Part shown: one piece after another, positions 1 to 7,272 of the stretch | Layout of the letters: every line of letters starts with the position of its first letter | Numbering within the stretch: the first letter of the stretch is position 1 | Assembly (NCBI GenBank): GCA_002701875.1 | Contig: NZWI01000029.1 | Coordinates: 13,231-21,222, forward strand | From: Fidelibacterota bacterium | Lineage (GTDB): Bacteria; Fidelibacterota; Marinisomatia; Marinisomatales; TCS55 | Length of the DNA: 7,992 nucleotides | Reading direction: 5' to 3' | Made by a program: the position numbers and the translations under genes | Notes under the pieces: model-generated | What the model was told of the DNA's origin: nothing | Database searches by the model: none | Seen by the model: the letters and a program-made list of their open reading frames with translations, nothing else

Positions 1-1188
1 CATAGGGTAGGATTAAATCCGGTTGAGTTTTTATGGAATCATCCGGTAGATAAACTATCTGATTTTGATGGATATATAATTGTTGGGGGCTTCTCTTATG
101 AGGATCGTTCAAGGGCGGGTGTTATTGCTGCTCTTGACCCGATTCTTGATCAAATAAAAATTGAGTCAGAACTGGGAAAGCCTGTTTTAGGGATATGTAA
201 TGGTGCGCAAATATTAGTAGAAAGCGGTCTCGTTCCTGGATTAAATAAGTATAAAATCGGCTTAGCACTAACAGATAACAAAAGAATACGGGAAGGTCAA
301 GTTGTTGGTGTTGGGTATTATAATACATGGGCCAATCTCCAAATGACAGCAGAGCCTAACAGCTGCGCATTCACTAGGCATATTAAAAAAGGTGCGTCGT
401 TTAATATACCACTAGCGCATGGCGAAGGGCGCTTTGTTGCACCTGAATTATTATTGGAAGAGATTATTGCAAACGAACAAACAATTTTTAGATATTGTAA
501 TGATGACGGTCTAATAATTGACGAGTTCCCAACAAATCCTAACGGTTCTATATTTAACCTCGCAGCTGTTTGTAATACTTCGGGTAATGTAATGGCAATG
601 ATGCCACATCCTGAGCGTTCAAAAAATGGTGATCTGATTTTTTCATCAATGTTAGAATTTATTGAGTTAGGGAATCCAATTAATAATAATAGTTTGAATT
701 TTGATACTCCATTAATTGACATTGATAATTATAATAAGAATGATAATGTTGAATGGATAGTTGAGATGATTATAAATGATAATGAAGCTGTTTCTGTTCA
801 GAATGCACTGATACAAAAAGGGCATGATGTTATTATTTCACGCCATACTCATTGGGAGATTGATATTGATCAAAAAAAATCCGTAACGTTAAGTAAAATA
901 GATAAATCTGGAGAATTATATAATTCTAATAAAGAATTTATTAGTAAAGTAAAGGTGGCAAGAAATACAGCATCATATCTAGTGCGACAGCACGATGACA
1001 TTTTTGGTCGGGCAAAACTAGAATCATTAAAAGATAAGTTTGAAATAAAAGAAATATCTAATATAAAACACGGTGTAATATGGAATATAACAGTAAACAG
1101 CGGTAATTTTGATTCTACATTAAACACAATTTTGGATACAAATATATTATTTAACCCCCTATCATATGAATGTTACAGAATTAGATAA
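1..1188 (+). CDS. purQ: FGAM synthase glutaminase subunit PurQ with C-terminal PurS-like extension (5' partial)
   Basis: The frame is open from base 1, so the true start lies upstream; about 25 N-terminal residues appear to be missing compared with PurQ. PurQ releases ammonia from glutamine for PurL, which converts FGAR to FGAM. Seen here (numbering from base 1): a GGFSYEDRSRAG segment, the nucleophile elbow GICNGAQ with Cys66, the AHGEGRF motif, and the MPHPERS motif with His203 and Glu205, completing a class I amidotransferase triad. The glutaminase domain ends near residue 224, where ordinary PurQ stops. The frame then runs 171 residues further; the last 70 resemble PurS (separate entry). 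The FYNTW-like stretch (GYYNTW) before the AHGEGRF motif marks a less common PurQ variant. An internal ATG at 343 is not the start because catalytic Cys66 precedes it. The gene overlaps purC by 23 bp. PurQ identity is firm; the PurS assignment is inference from motif alignment. Confidence 0.94.
   Translation, partial: HRVGLNPVEFLWNHPVDKLSDFDGYIIVGGFSYEDRSRAGVIAALDPILDQIKIESELGKPVLGICNGAQILVESGLVPGLNKYKIGLALTDNKRIREGQVVGVGYYNTWANLQMTAEPNSCAFTRHIKKGASFNIPLAHGEGRFVAPELLLEEIIANEQTIFRYCNDDGLIIDEFPTNPNGSIFNLAAVCNTSGNVMAMMPHPERSKNGDLIFSSMLEFIELGNPINNNSLNFDTPLIDIDNYNKNDNVEWIVEMIINDNEAVSVQNALIQKGHDVIISRHTHWEIDIDQKKSVTLSKIDKSGELYNSNKEFISKVKVARNTASYLVRQHDDIFGRAKLESLKDKFEIKEISNIKHGVIWNITVNSGNFDSTLNTILDTNILFNPLSYECYRIR
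673..1185 (+). other. PurS-like C-terminal region of the PurQ protein, possibly a tandem pair
   Basis: This is the segment of the purQ frame beyond the glutaminase domain. Its final part (about 973-1185) can be aligned with B. subtilis PurS. DIFGRAKLESL corresponds to DPQGSAVQHAL, EISNIKHGVIWNITV to the strand containing DVRIGKY, and ILFNPLSYECYRI to the typical LLANxVIEDYRYE ending. An earlier stretch (about 748-870) has a strand-helix-strand pattern (VEWIVEM, a helix with VQNALIQKG, then HWEIDID) that could be a degenerate first PurS unit. PurS bridges PurQ and small PurL in the FGAM synthase complex. Large PurL carries an N-terminal domain that mimics a PurS dimer, so a covalent tandem pair would be structurally sensible. 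The second unit is fairly convincing; the first is tentative. Codon use and AT content look like the rest of the gene. Confidence 0.65.
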
Positions 1189-2149
1189 AAAATATAAAGA
1201 CCGTATTATTGCAGAAATAAATAATACACTAGTTGAAACAGCGCTTACTAATGGAAAGAAACGTACTGGTAAAGTACGTGATCAATATGAATTTGATGAT
1301 AAAATTGTATTAATTACTACTGATCGACAAAGTGCTTTTGACCGCGTATTAGCTTCAATTCCATTTAAAGGGCAGGTTCTTAATCTTACAAGCGCCTGGT
1401 GGTTTAAAAAAACAAATGAAATTATACCCAACCATGTAATTGATATACCAGACCCAAACGTTACAATTGCAAAAAAGTGTAATGTAATTCCCATAGAGTT
1501 TGTTGTTAGGGGTTATATAACCGGTAGCACAAGCACATCTTTATGGACAGTATATAACAACGGAGATAGAGAATATTGTGGAAATGCCCTACCTGAAGGT
1601 TTAATTAAAAATCAAAAACTTCAGAATAATATGCTTACACCAACAACAAAAGAAGAGCACCACGATCGCCCGATCGCGCCGGATGAAATAGTTAGTGAAG
1701 GTTGGATGACACAAGAAGATTGGGATTATTGTAGCACTAAAGCTTTAGAACTATTTGATTATGGACAAAAAAAAGCAGCAGAAAACGGAATGATTCTAGT
1801 AGACACTAAATATGAAATGGGACATGACAAAGATGGCAACATTATATTGATAGATGAAATACACACCCCCGACTCAAGTCGCTATTGGTTAGCTGAGTCA
1901 TACAATAAGCGAATAGATAAGGGACTAGAGCCTGAAAATATTGATAAAGAGTTTTTAAGACTATGGTTTGTTGATAATTGTGATCCATATAAAGATGAAA
2001 CACTGCCAGACGCCCCTGATGAATTGGTGTCAGAGCTTTCAAGTCGATATATATATTTGTATGAAAAAATTACGGGTGAATTATTTCCTTTCCCTGATGT
2101 AAAAGAATCAATTCAAGACAGAATAAAAGAAAAGTTAAAGGATAGTTAA
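1166..2149 (+). CDS. purC: SAICAR synthetase PurC, long Ade1-like form
   Basis: Phosphoribosylaminoimidazole-succinocarboxamide synthase joins CAIR and aspartate using ATP to give SAICAR in the cytoplasm. The protein has 327 residues, longer than E. coli PurC (about 237) and closer to yeast Ade1 (about 306). Visible motifs: the glycine-rich nucleotide loop GKVRDQY (35-41), TTDRQSAFDRV (51-61), PFKGQVLN (66-73), EFVVRGYITGS (111-121), LVDTKYEMG (211-219) and DEIHTPDSSRYW (230-241), the last two covering the family signatures. The ATG at 1166 lies inside the end of purQ. It gives a plausible short N-terminal helix before the GKVRD strand, but has no clear Shine-Dalgarno, so it probably depends on coupling to purQ translation. 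The stop shares one base with the purE start (TAATG). Its PurE partner, using the upstream intermediate, follows directly. Confidence 0.97.
   Translation: MNVTELDKKYKDRIIAEINNTLVETALTNGKKRTGKVRDQYEFDDKIVLITTDRQSAFDRVLASIPFKGQVLNLTSAWWFKKTNEIIPNHVIDIPDPNVTIAKKCNVIPIEFVVRGYITGSTSTSLWTVYNNGDREYCGNALPEGLIKNQKLQNNMLTPTTKEEHHDRPIAPDEIVSEGWMTQEDWDYCSTKALELFDYGQKKAAENGMILVDTKYEMGHDKDGNIILIDEIHTPDSSRYWLAESYNKRIDKGLEPENIDKEFLRLWFVDNCDPYKDETLPDAPDELVSELSSRYIYLYEKITGELFPFPDVKESIQDRIKEKLKDS
2137..2142 (+). promoter_or_regulatory. Ribosome binding site of purE
   Basis: AAAGGA lies 6 bases before the purE ATG at 2149, inside the last codons of purC. It is one of only two convincing Shine-Dalgarno sites in the window and supports this start. 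Confidence 0.6.
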
Positions 2150-2535
2150 TGAAGGTTATTATTATAATGGGTTCAACTTCTGATGAACCACACGCCAAAA
2201 AAATCACGGATAAATTAGATGAATATAATATAAACTGGGAACAGCATGCCGCTTCTGCTCACAAAGAGCCAGCAAAAGTTCTAGAAATATTGGATTCAAA
2301 TAGTAGTGAAAAGAATATTCTATATTTAACGATTGCGGGACGATCGAATGCATTGTCTGGTTTTGTGGGGGCAAACTCATCATTTCCAACCTTAGCCTGC
2401 CCTCCCTTTTCAGATAAAACTGACATGCTAGTTAATATTCATTCAACACTTCAAATGCCGAGCAATACACCAGTATTAACCATTTTAGATCCCGGGAATT
2501 GTGCTTTAGCTATAAAGCGAATTTTTGGTGCCTAA
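2149..2535 (+). CDS. purE: Class II AIR carboxylase PurE, short form
   Basis: Converts AIR to CAIR. Seen: N-terminal strand then GSTSD (8-12), the ASAHKEP segment with His38, and AGRSNALSG (63-71) followed by GANSSFPTLACPP and LQMPS. The AGRSN loop with CPP downstream matches class II PurE, as in the AIR carboxylase domain of metazoan PAICS, which uses CO2 directly. Class I enzymes, which take N5-CAIR made by PurK, instead carry AGGAAHLPG here. The absence of purK in this cluster fits class II. The protein has only 128 residues, against roughly 160 in the family. It ends at KRIFGA, just where the usual C-terminal tail would begin, and purB starts inside its last codons. The start ATG overlaps the purC stop by one base and has a good ribosome site. 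Function is confident; whether the short form keeps full octamer contacts is unknown. Confidence 0.95.
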   Translation: MKVIIIMGSTSDEPHAKKITDKLDEYNINWEQHAASAHKEPAKVLEILDSNSSEKNILYLTIAGRSNALSGFVGANSSFPTLACPPFSDKTDMLVNIHSTLQMPSNTPVLTILDPGNCALAIKRIFGA

Positions 2536-3877
2536 TCAGCTACACTCAATTTCACCCCTAGATGGTCGCTATAGAAATAGTGTAAAGGAATTATCTGAAT
2601 ATTTTTCAGAATATGCCCTTATGCGGTATCGCTTAAAGGTTGAAATAGAATATTTAATAGCACTATCGAACGAACCATCAATTAAAGAATTAGATGCATT
2701 TTCGAAAAAGGATATAATTAAGTATAGAAATATTTACAATAGATTTAACACAAAAGATGCTAGTGCTATAAAAAAACATGAATCAATTACAAAACATGAT
2801 GTAAAAGCTGTTGAATATTTTCTTAGAGATAAATTAAAAAAAAGCCTTCATCCATGGATACATTTTGCGCTTACATCAGAGGATGTTAATAATTTGGCTT
2901 ACTCACTTATATGGCAAGATGGGTTAAAAAATGTTTATTTGCCTTTACTTAAAGATTTGGTCAAAGAATTAGATAAATTGGCAGCAAAATATAAAAACAC
3001 TGCAATATTATCACTAACCCATGGACAGGCCGCTACACCCACAACCTTTGGAAAAGAAATTGCTGTTTATTGCTCACGATTAAAACGCCAAATAAATCAG
3101 GTTACATCACATAAATTACTTGGGAAGTTTGGTGGGGCCACAGGGACATGGTCTGCACAATCATTGGTTTACCCTAAAACAAATTGGTTGCAGTTTTCTA
3201 CAAAGTTTATTGAATCTATTAGTCTTGAGCCAAACCTGATAACAACGCAAATTGAACCTCACGATTCTTTAGTAGAAAGTTATCATCAGATAACACTCAT
3301 CAATTCTATTATAACTGATTTTTGCCGCGATATTTGGTATTACATCAGCAGGTCGATTGTAGGACAAAAAACAATCAAAGGAGAGGTTGGATCATCAACA
3401 ATGCCACATAAAATTAACCCTATTCAATTTGAAAACGCTGAGGGGAATTTGGGTATTTCAAACGCATTACTAATTTTTCTTTCTACAAATCTTCCAATAT
3501 CACGTATGCAAAGAGACTTAACAGATTCTACAACATTACGCAATCAGGGGACAGCGCTAGGTCATTCATATCTATCAATAAAAAATGTATTGAGAGGCTT
3601 AACGCGTATCAATGTTAATAAAGAAGAAGCGAAAAAGGAATTAAATGCGAACTGGGTGGTATTAGCTGAAGCTATTCAAGTAATACTTAGAAAGTCGGGC
3701 CGGCATAATGCGTATGAACAATTAAAAAAATTAACACGCGGGGTTAATATTGATTCAAAAGCAATTGGTAAATTTGTAGATAGTCTAGATATTAATAGTG
3801 ATGATAAAAAACTTCTTTTATCAATCACGCCAGAATCATACACGGGCCTTTCTTCTAAATTGGTTGATTTAATATAA
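2528..3877 (+). CDS. purB: Adenylosuccinate lyase PurB, E. coli type
   Basis: Releases fumarate from SAICAR (giving AICAR) and from adenylosuccinate (giving AMP); a homotetramer of the fumarase/aspartase superfamily. With the GTG start the protein has 449 residues, close to E. coli PurB (456). Seen: SISPLDGRY near the N-terminus, TSEDVNN near 116-122, the THGQAATPTTFGKE segment with catalytic His at about 165, and the flexible-loop signature GSSTMPHKINP with the catalytic serine at about 289-290. QRDLTDSTTLRN and LTRG follow, as in the E. coli branch. The start must be non-ATG: GTG at 2528 or the adjacent TTG at 2525, both overlapping the purE end. GTG is chosen as the commoner codon; alignment to E. 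coli fits either. No clear Shine-Dalgarno precedes it. The stop shares a base with the purF ATG. Confidence 0.96.
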   Translation: MPNQLHSISPLDGRYRNSVKELSEYFSEYALMRYRLKVEIEYLIALSNEPSIKELDAFSKKDIIKYRNIYNRFNTKDASAIKKHESITKHDVKAVEYFLRDKLKKSLHPWIHFALTSEDVNNLAYSLIWQDGLKNVYLPLLKDLVKELDKLAAKYKNTAILSLTHGQAATPTTFGKEIAVYCSRLKRQINQVTSHKLLGKFGGATGTWSAQSLVYPKTNWLQFSTKFIESISLEPNLITTQIEPHDSLVESYHQITLINSIITDFCRDIWYYISRSIVGQKTIKGEVGSSTMPHKINPIQFENAEGNLGISNALLIFLSTNLPISRMQRDLTDSTTLRNQGTALGHSYLSIKNVLRGLTRINVNKEEAKKELNANWVVLAEAIQVILRKSGRHNAYEQLKKLTRGVNIDSKAIGKFVDSLDINSDDKKLLLSITPESYTGLSSKLVDLI

Positions 3878-5352
3878 TGTGTGGTATAGCCGCTATTTTT
3901 TCTGATAAACCAGTAGCAGGAGAATTATATGATAGCATAATTCATCTTCAACATCGTGGGCAAGATGCAGCCGGAATTATGACATATGATGAAAGAATGC
4001 ATAAAGAAAAAGGGATGGGTCTGGCAAAAGAAATTTTTAATGAAGAAAACATGAGCCTTTTAAAAGGAACAATTGGTATTTCACACAATCGTTACCCAAC
4101 GCATGGTGGATTTAGTCATGGTGAAGTACAACCTTTTTGGACATCAGTACCCTATGGAATAGCTCTTGCACATAATGGGAATCTTACAAATTATAATGAA
4201 CTTGCAAAAGAAGTTACTAAAACAGAAACACGTTATTTAAATACCACAAGTGATTCTGAAGTTTTGCTCCATCTTTTTGCCGACGAATTACACCAAACTA
4301 TCCCACCACAAACGGATGAAGAGTTTTTTGATTTGCTGTGTGAATCAGTTACATCGATTTTTAATAAAGTTAAAGGTGCATATTCAGTTACGTCAATTAT
4401 TATAGGAAAAGGTCTTGTTGTATTTCGTGATCCTCAAGGTATTCGACCTCTTGTTAAAGGAGAGCGGAAAAACGATAGTGGGAAAACAGATTATATCTTT
4501 GCTTCTGAGAATACAATGTTTTATCCATTAGGCTATGAGCCAAAGGGTATGGTATTACCTGGTGAGTTAATCTATATAGCTGAAAATGGAAAAGTTTTTA
4601 ATAAAAGATTAGTCAAAAAAGAATTTAACCCCTGTATTTTTGAGTATGTTTATTTTGCAAGACCAGATGCCACATTAAACGATGTAAGTGTATATAGGGC
4701 TCGATTACGAATGGGCCAAAATCTTGCCACAGCTTGGAAGAATAAATATCCAGATATAATGCCTGACATAGTTATACCCGCTCCAAGCACCGCAAATACA
4801 GCAGCACTATCCTTTGCACATGAACTAGGTGTCAGATATTCTGAAGGGCTATATAAAAATACTTTTATTGGTCGTACTTTTATTATGCCAGGACAACGGG
4901 AACGAAAAAAATCAGTTCGATATAAGCTAGTTCCACAAGAATTAGAAATTAGAGATAAAAAAGTAATGATAATGGATGATAGTATCGTTCGTGGTAACAC
5001 AAGTAGAGAAATTGTAAAAATGTTAAAAGACTTTGGTGCTCGCGAAGTATATTTTGCAAGTGCGTGCCCACCAGTCATCTCGCCCTGCTTTTATGGGGTA
5101 GATATGCCTACAAAAGAAGAATTAATTGCCGGAAGAATGACCAAAAATGAAATACAAGAACATTTAGAAGTTGATGCCCTTTTATATCAAGAAATCAGTG
5201 ACCTTGTTGAAGCGGTAACAAGAAGAGGAGATCATTACATTGATAAACCTTGCATGGCATGTTTAGATGGAAATTATATTGCAAACGATATTGATTTAAA
5301 TACAATTGATAAAATAGGTCAAATGAGAACTAGTCATAGAAACGGGAATTAA
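3877..5352 (+). CDS. purF: Amidophosphoribosyltransferase PurF
   Basis: Catalyses the committed first step: PRPP plus glutamine to phosphoribosylamine. The 491-residue protein has an N-terminal Ntn glutaminase domain and a C-terminal phosphoribosyltransferase domain. Cys2 follows Met1 directly (MCGIAAIF), so only Met removal is needed and there is no propeptide. Other glutaminase motifs are LQHRGQDAAG (24-33), NRYPTHG (71-77), HNGNLTN (99-105) and TTSDSE (123-128). The PRPP loop is VMIMDDSIVRGNTS (363-376). RTFIMPGQRERKKSVR (333-348) is also typical. Overall it resembles E. coli PurF (505 residues), but Cys253, Cys404, Cys459 and Cys462 fall where B. subtilis PurF holds its 4Fe-4S cluster (CIFEY, PCFYG and CMAC). 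The start is set by the required MCG end and by the TAATG overlap with purB. No Shine-Dalgarno is seen. Confidence 0.98.
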   Translation: MCGIAAIFSDKPVAGELYDSIIHLQHRGQDAAGIMTYDERMHKEKGMGLAKEIFNEENMSLLKGTIGISHNRYPTHGGFSHGEVQPFWTSVPYGIALAHNGNLTNYNELAKEVTKTETRYLNTTSDSEVLLHLFADELHQTIPPQTDEEFFDLLCESVTSIFNKVKGAYSVTSIIIGKGLVVFRDPQGIRPLVKGERKNDSGKTDYIFASENTMFYPLGYEPKGMVLPGELIYIAENGKVFNKRLVKKEFNPCIFEYVYFARPDATLNDVSVYRARLRMGQNLATAWKNKYPDIMPDIVIPAPSTANTAALSFAHELGVRYSEGLYKNTFIGRTFIMPGQRERKKSVRYKLVPQELEIRDKKVMIMDDSIVRGNTSREIVKMLKDFGAREVYFASACPPVISPCFYGVDMPTKEELIAGRMTKNEIQEHLEVDALLYQEISDLVEAVTRRGDHYIDKPCMACLDGNYIANDIDLNTIDKIGQMRTSHRNGN

Positions 5353-5370
5353 TAATTATTTTAAATAATA

Positions 5371-6684
5371 ATGATATATAAAATACTAGTTGTTGGTTCT
5401 GGCGCACGCGAACATGCAATAATCAAATCACTCAATCGGTCGAGGTATCAAAAAGAGATTTATTGCATTGCATCAAATATGAACCCAGGAATTAATGAGC
5501 TCTGCGAGGATATTACAATTAATGATATAAACAACTGTTCATCGGTAGTTAGATATGCCCAAGAGAAAAATGTACAAATGGCAATAATAGGGCCAGAAAA
5601 TCCTTTAGCTGCAGGTGTTTCAGATGCTCTTTGGAATTGTAATATTAAAGTTGTGGGGCCCAAGAAGGACATGGCGCAAATAGAAACATCTAAATCGTTC
5701 ACTAGAGACTTATTTAAAAAATATCAAATACTAGGTGGTGCGCAATACAAGACATTTTATTCAATGGATGGTGTATCAGAATTTTTACAACAATTAGGTA
5801 ATGATTATGTAGTAAAGTTTGATGGCTTAGCGGGTGGAAAAGGAGTGAAGGTTTCAGGGGAACACCTAACTAATAATAATGATGCAATAGATTATTGCCA
5901 AGAAATAATAGATAGTGGCGGAAAGTTTGTAATTGAAGAAAAATTTGTTGGCGAAGAATTTTCATTAATGAGTTTTTGTGATGGAAAATCATTAAAACAT
6001 ATGCCAATTGTACAGGACCATAAAAGAGCATATGAGGGTGACTCAGGACCAAACACTGGCGGAATGGGAACATATACAGATTCTGATCACCTGCTCCCCT
6101 TTTTAAATACTGATGACGCCAATGAAGCTAAAATGATAAATGAAGCAACAATTAATGCGCTGCGGGACAAATACGATGACAAATATAAAGGCATTCTTTA
6201 TGGTGGATTTATGGCAACCAGAGATGGTGTTAAACTGATTGAATATAATGCAAGATTTGGCGACCCTGAGGCAATGAATGTATTATCATTATTAGAGACA
6301 GATTTCATTGATATTTGTTTTGGTATTACAAATTGTGAGCTTGATGAAATACAAGTTCAATTTAAAAAACAGGCTACCGTTTGTAAATATGTTGTACCCG
6401 AAGGTTACCCAGATAACCCAACTAAAGGTCAACCCATTAATATTAATAATATTACAAATTTTGATCGGTTATATTATGCATCTGTTGATATAGAAAACGG
6501 CCAGCTTATTGAATTAGGCAGTAGAACTATGGCCGTTGTGGGCATGGCTGATACGATTTCTGAAGCGGAAGTTTTTGCAGAAAGAGAAGTATCATCGATT
6601 ATAGGACCTCTTTTTCATCGACAGGATATTGGTAAAGACTTTTTAATCAAAAAACGCATAGATAACATGAATTCATTAAGATGA
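5371..6684 (+). CDS. purD: Phosphoribosylamine-glycine ligase PurD (GAR synthetase)
   Basis: ATP-dependent joining of glycine to phosphoribosylamine, the product of PurF encoded just upstream. The 437-residue length matches the family. Seen: the N-terminal loop VVGSGAREHA (7-16), GPENPLAAG (74-82), the ATP-grasp segment VVKFDGLAGGKGV (147-159), QDHKRAYEGDSGPNTGGMG (215-233), and the PROSITE-type signature RFGDPEAM (295-302) preceded by IEYNA. The C-terminal part reads KYVVPEGYPDNPTKG, where E. coli-like enzymes have a VVLASGGYPG-type run; this suggests a different PurD branch. The 18-bp gap after purF (AT-only apart from none of the usual purine-rich core) contains no ribosome site or promoter that I can recognise. 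The stop TGA overlaps the purN ATG (ATGA). Confidence 0.98.
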   Translation: MIYKILVVGSGAREHAIIKSLNRSRYQKEIYCIASNMNPGINELCEDITINDINNCSSVVRYAQEKNVQMAIIGPENPLAAGVSDALWNCNIKVVGPKKDMAQIETSKSFTRDLFKKYQILGGAQYKTFYSMDGVSEFLQQLGNDYVVKFDGLAGGKGVKVSGEHLTNNNDAIDYCQEIIDSGGKFVIEEKFVGEEFSLMSFCDGKSLKHMPIVQDHKRAYEGDSGPNTGGMGTYTDSDHLLPFLNTDDANEAKMINEATINALRDKYDDKYKGILYGGFMATRDGVKLIEYNARFGDPEAMNVLSLLETDFIDICFGITNCELDEIQVQFKKQATVCKYVVPEGYPDNPTKGQPININNITNFDRLYYASVDIENGQLIELGSRTMAVVGMADTISEAEVFAEREVSSIIGPLFHRQDIGKDFLIKKRIDNMNSLR

Positions 6685-7259
6685 TAAGACTTGGTGTTTT
6701 AGGATCCACAAACGGTACAGATTTACAAGTCATTATAGAATCAATAAAAGCAAAAAAACTAAATGCGATAGTTAATGTTGTCATCTCAAACAAAAAAAAC
6801 GCATATATATTAAAACGTGGTCAGAATCATGGATTGCCATCAATATTTATTAATCACAAAAATAAAAAACGTGAAAGTTTTGATTCAGAATTAACATTAA
6901 CACTCAAAAAATATAATGTAGAATTTATTTTGCTAATTGGATTTATGAGAATACTTTCATCATCTTTTTGTAAACGATGGAGGCATAAAATTATAAATGT
7001 TCACCCATCATTATTACCAAAGTACAGTGGTGGTATGGATATGAATATTCATGAACAAGTAATTAAGAATGGAGATAAAGAATCAGGGTGTACTATTCAT
7101 TTTGTTACAGAGAAACTAGATAAGGGTCCAATATTGATTCAAAAAAAATGTAAAGTAAACACAAATGAAACCCCTGAAACATTAAAAGTTAAAATACAGG
7201 AATTAGAAGGAAATGCATTTGTTGAAGCAATAAATCAAATAGCAAAGGATAATAATTAG
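6681..7259 (+). CDS. purN: GAR formyltransferase PurN (10-formyl-THF dependent)
   Basis: Transfers a formyl group from 10-formyltetrahydrofolate to GAR, the product of PurD. The protein has 192 residues, a little shorter than E. coli PurN (212). The catalytic trio is present: Asn106 and His108 in INVHPSLLPKY, and Asp147 in KLDKGPI. GFMRIL (87-92) and TIHFVTEKLD (138-147) are also characteristic. The N-terminal phosphate loop reads LGSTNGTDLQ rather than the usual SGNGSNLQ, and SGGMDMNIHEQV replaces the PGLHTHRQA-type stretch, so it belongs to a diverged branch. The start overlaps the purD stop by four bases (ATGA), typical of coupled translation; no Shine-Dalgarno is evident. The gene is especially A-rich, with many lysine and asparagine codons. 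Confidence 0.96.
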   Translation: MIRLGVLGSTNGTDLQVIIESIKAKKLNAIVNVVISNKKNAYILKRGQNHGLPSIFINHKNKKRESFDSELTLTLKKYNVEFILLIGFMRILSSSFCKRWRHKIINVHPSLLPKYSGGMDMNIHEQVIKNGDKESGCTIHFVTEKLDKGPILIQKKCKVNTNETPETLKVKIQELEGNAFVEAINQIAKDNN

Positions 7260-7261
7260 AT

Positions 7262-7267
7262 TTAGGA
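7262..7267 (+). promoter_or_regulatory. Ribosome binding site of the thioesterase gene
   Basis: TTAGGA lies 5 bases before the ATG at 7273, in the 13-bp gap after purN. It supports that start and suggests the gene initiates independently of its neighbour. Confidence 0.55.
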
Positions 7268-7272
7268 TTGTA

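Noticed and set aside
318..722. Reverse-strand open frame of 134 codons within purQ
   Set aside because: It lies wholly opposite the conserved glutaminase domain, and its product shows no recognisable family.
343..1188. PurQ starting at the ATG at 343
   Set aside because: The same frame is open to base 1 and encodes the conserved GGFSYEDRSRAG and GICNGAQ motifs with the catalytic cysteine, so the start is outside the window.
1663..1676. Two CGATCG palindromes two bases apart, a GC-rich spot in AT-rich DNA
   Set aside because: They fall in conserved PurC codons (HHDRPIAPDE), so protein sequence explains them; two copies are too few for a repeat or operator claim.
2520..2560. Frameshift cutting off the PurE C-terminus
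   Set aside because: The bases after the purE stop encode the conserved PurB N-terminus (SISPLDGRY), leaving no room for a lost PurE tail.
4650..5078. Reverse-strand open frame of 142 codons within purF
   Set aside because: It is antisense to the conserved phosphoribosyltransferase domain and shows no recognisable domain or ribosome site.
5353..5370. Possible promoter or ribosome site in the purF-purD gap
   Set aside because: It is 18 bases of almost pure A and T with no purine-rich core or recognisable -10/-35 pair; any match would be expected by chance.
6308..6493. Small hydrophobic forward frame within purD
   Set aside because: It is a +1/+2 shadow of the purD C-terminal region, and the apparent hydrophobicity comes from AT-rich codons.
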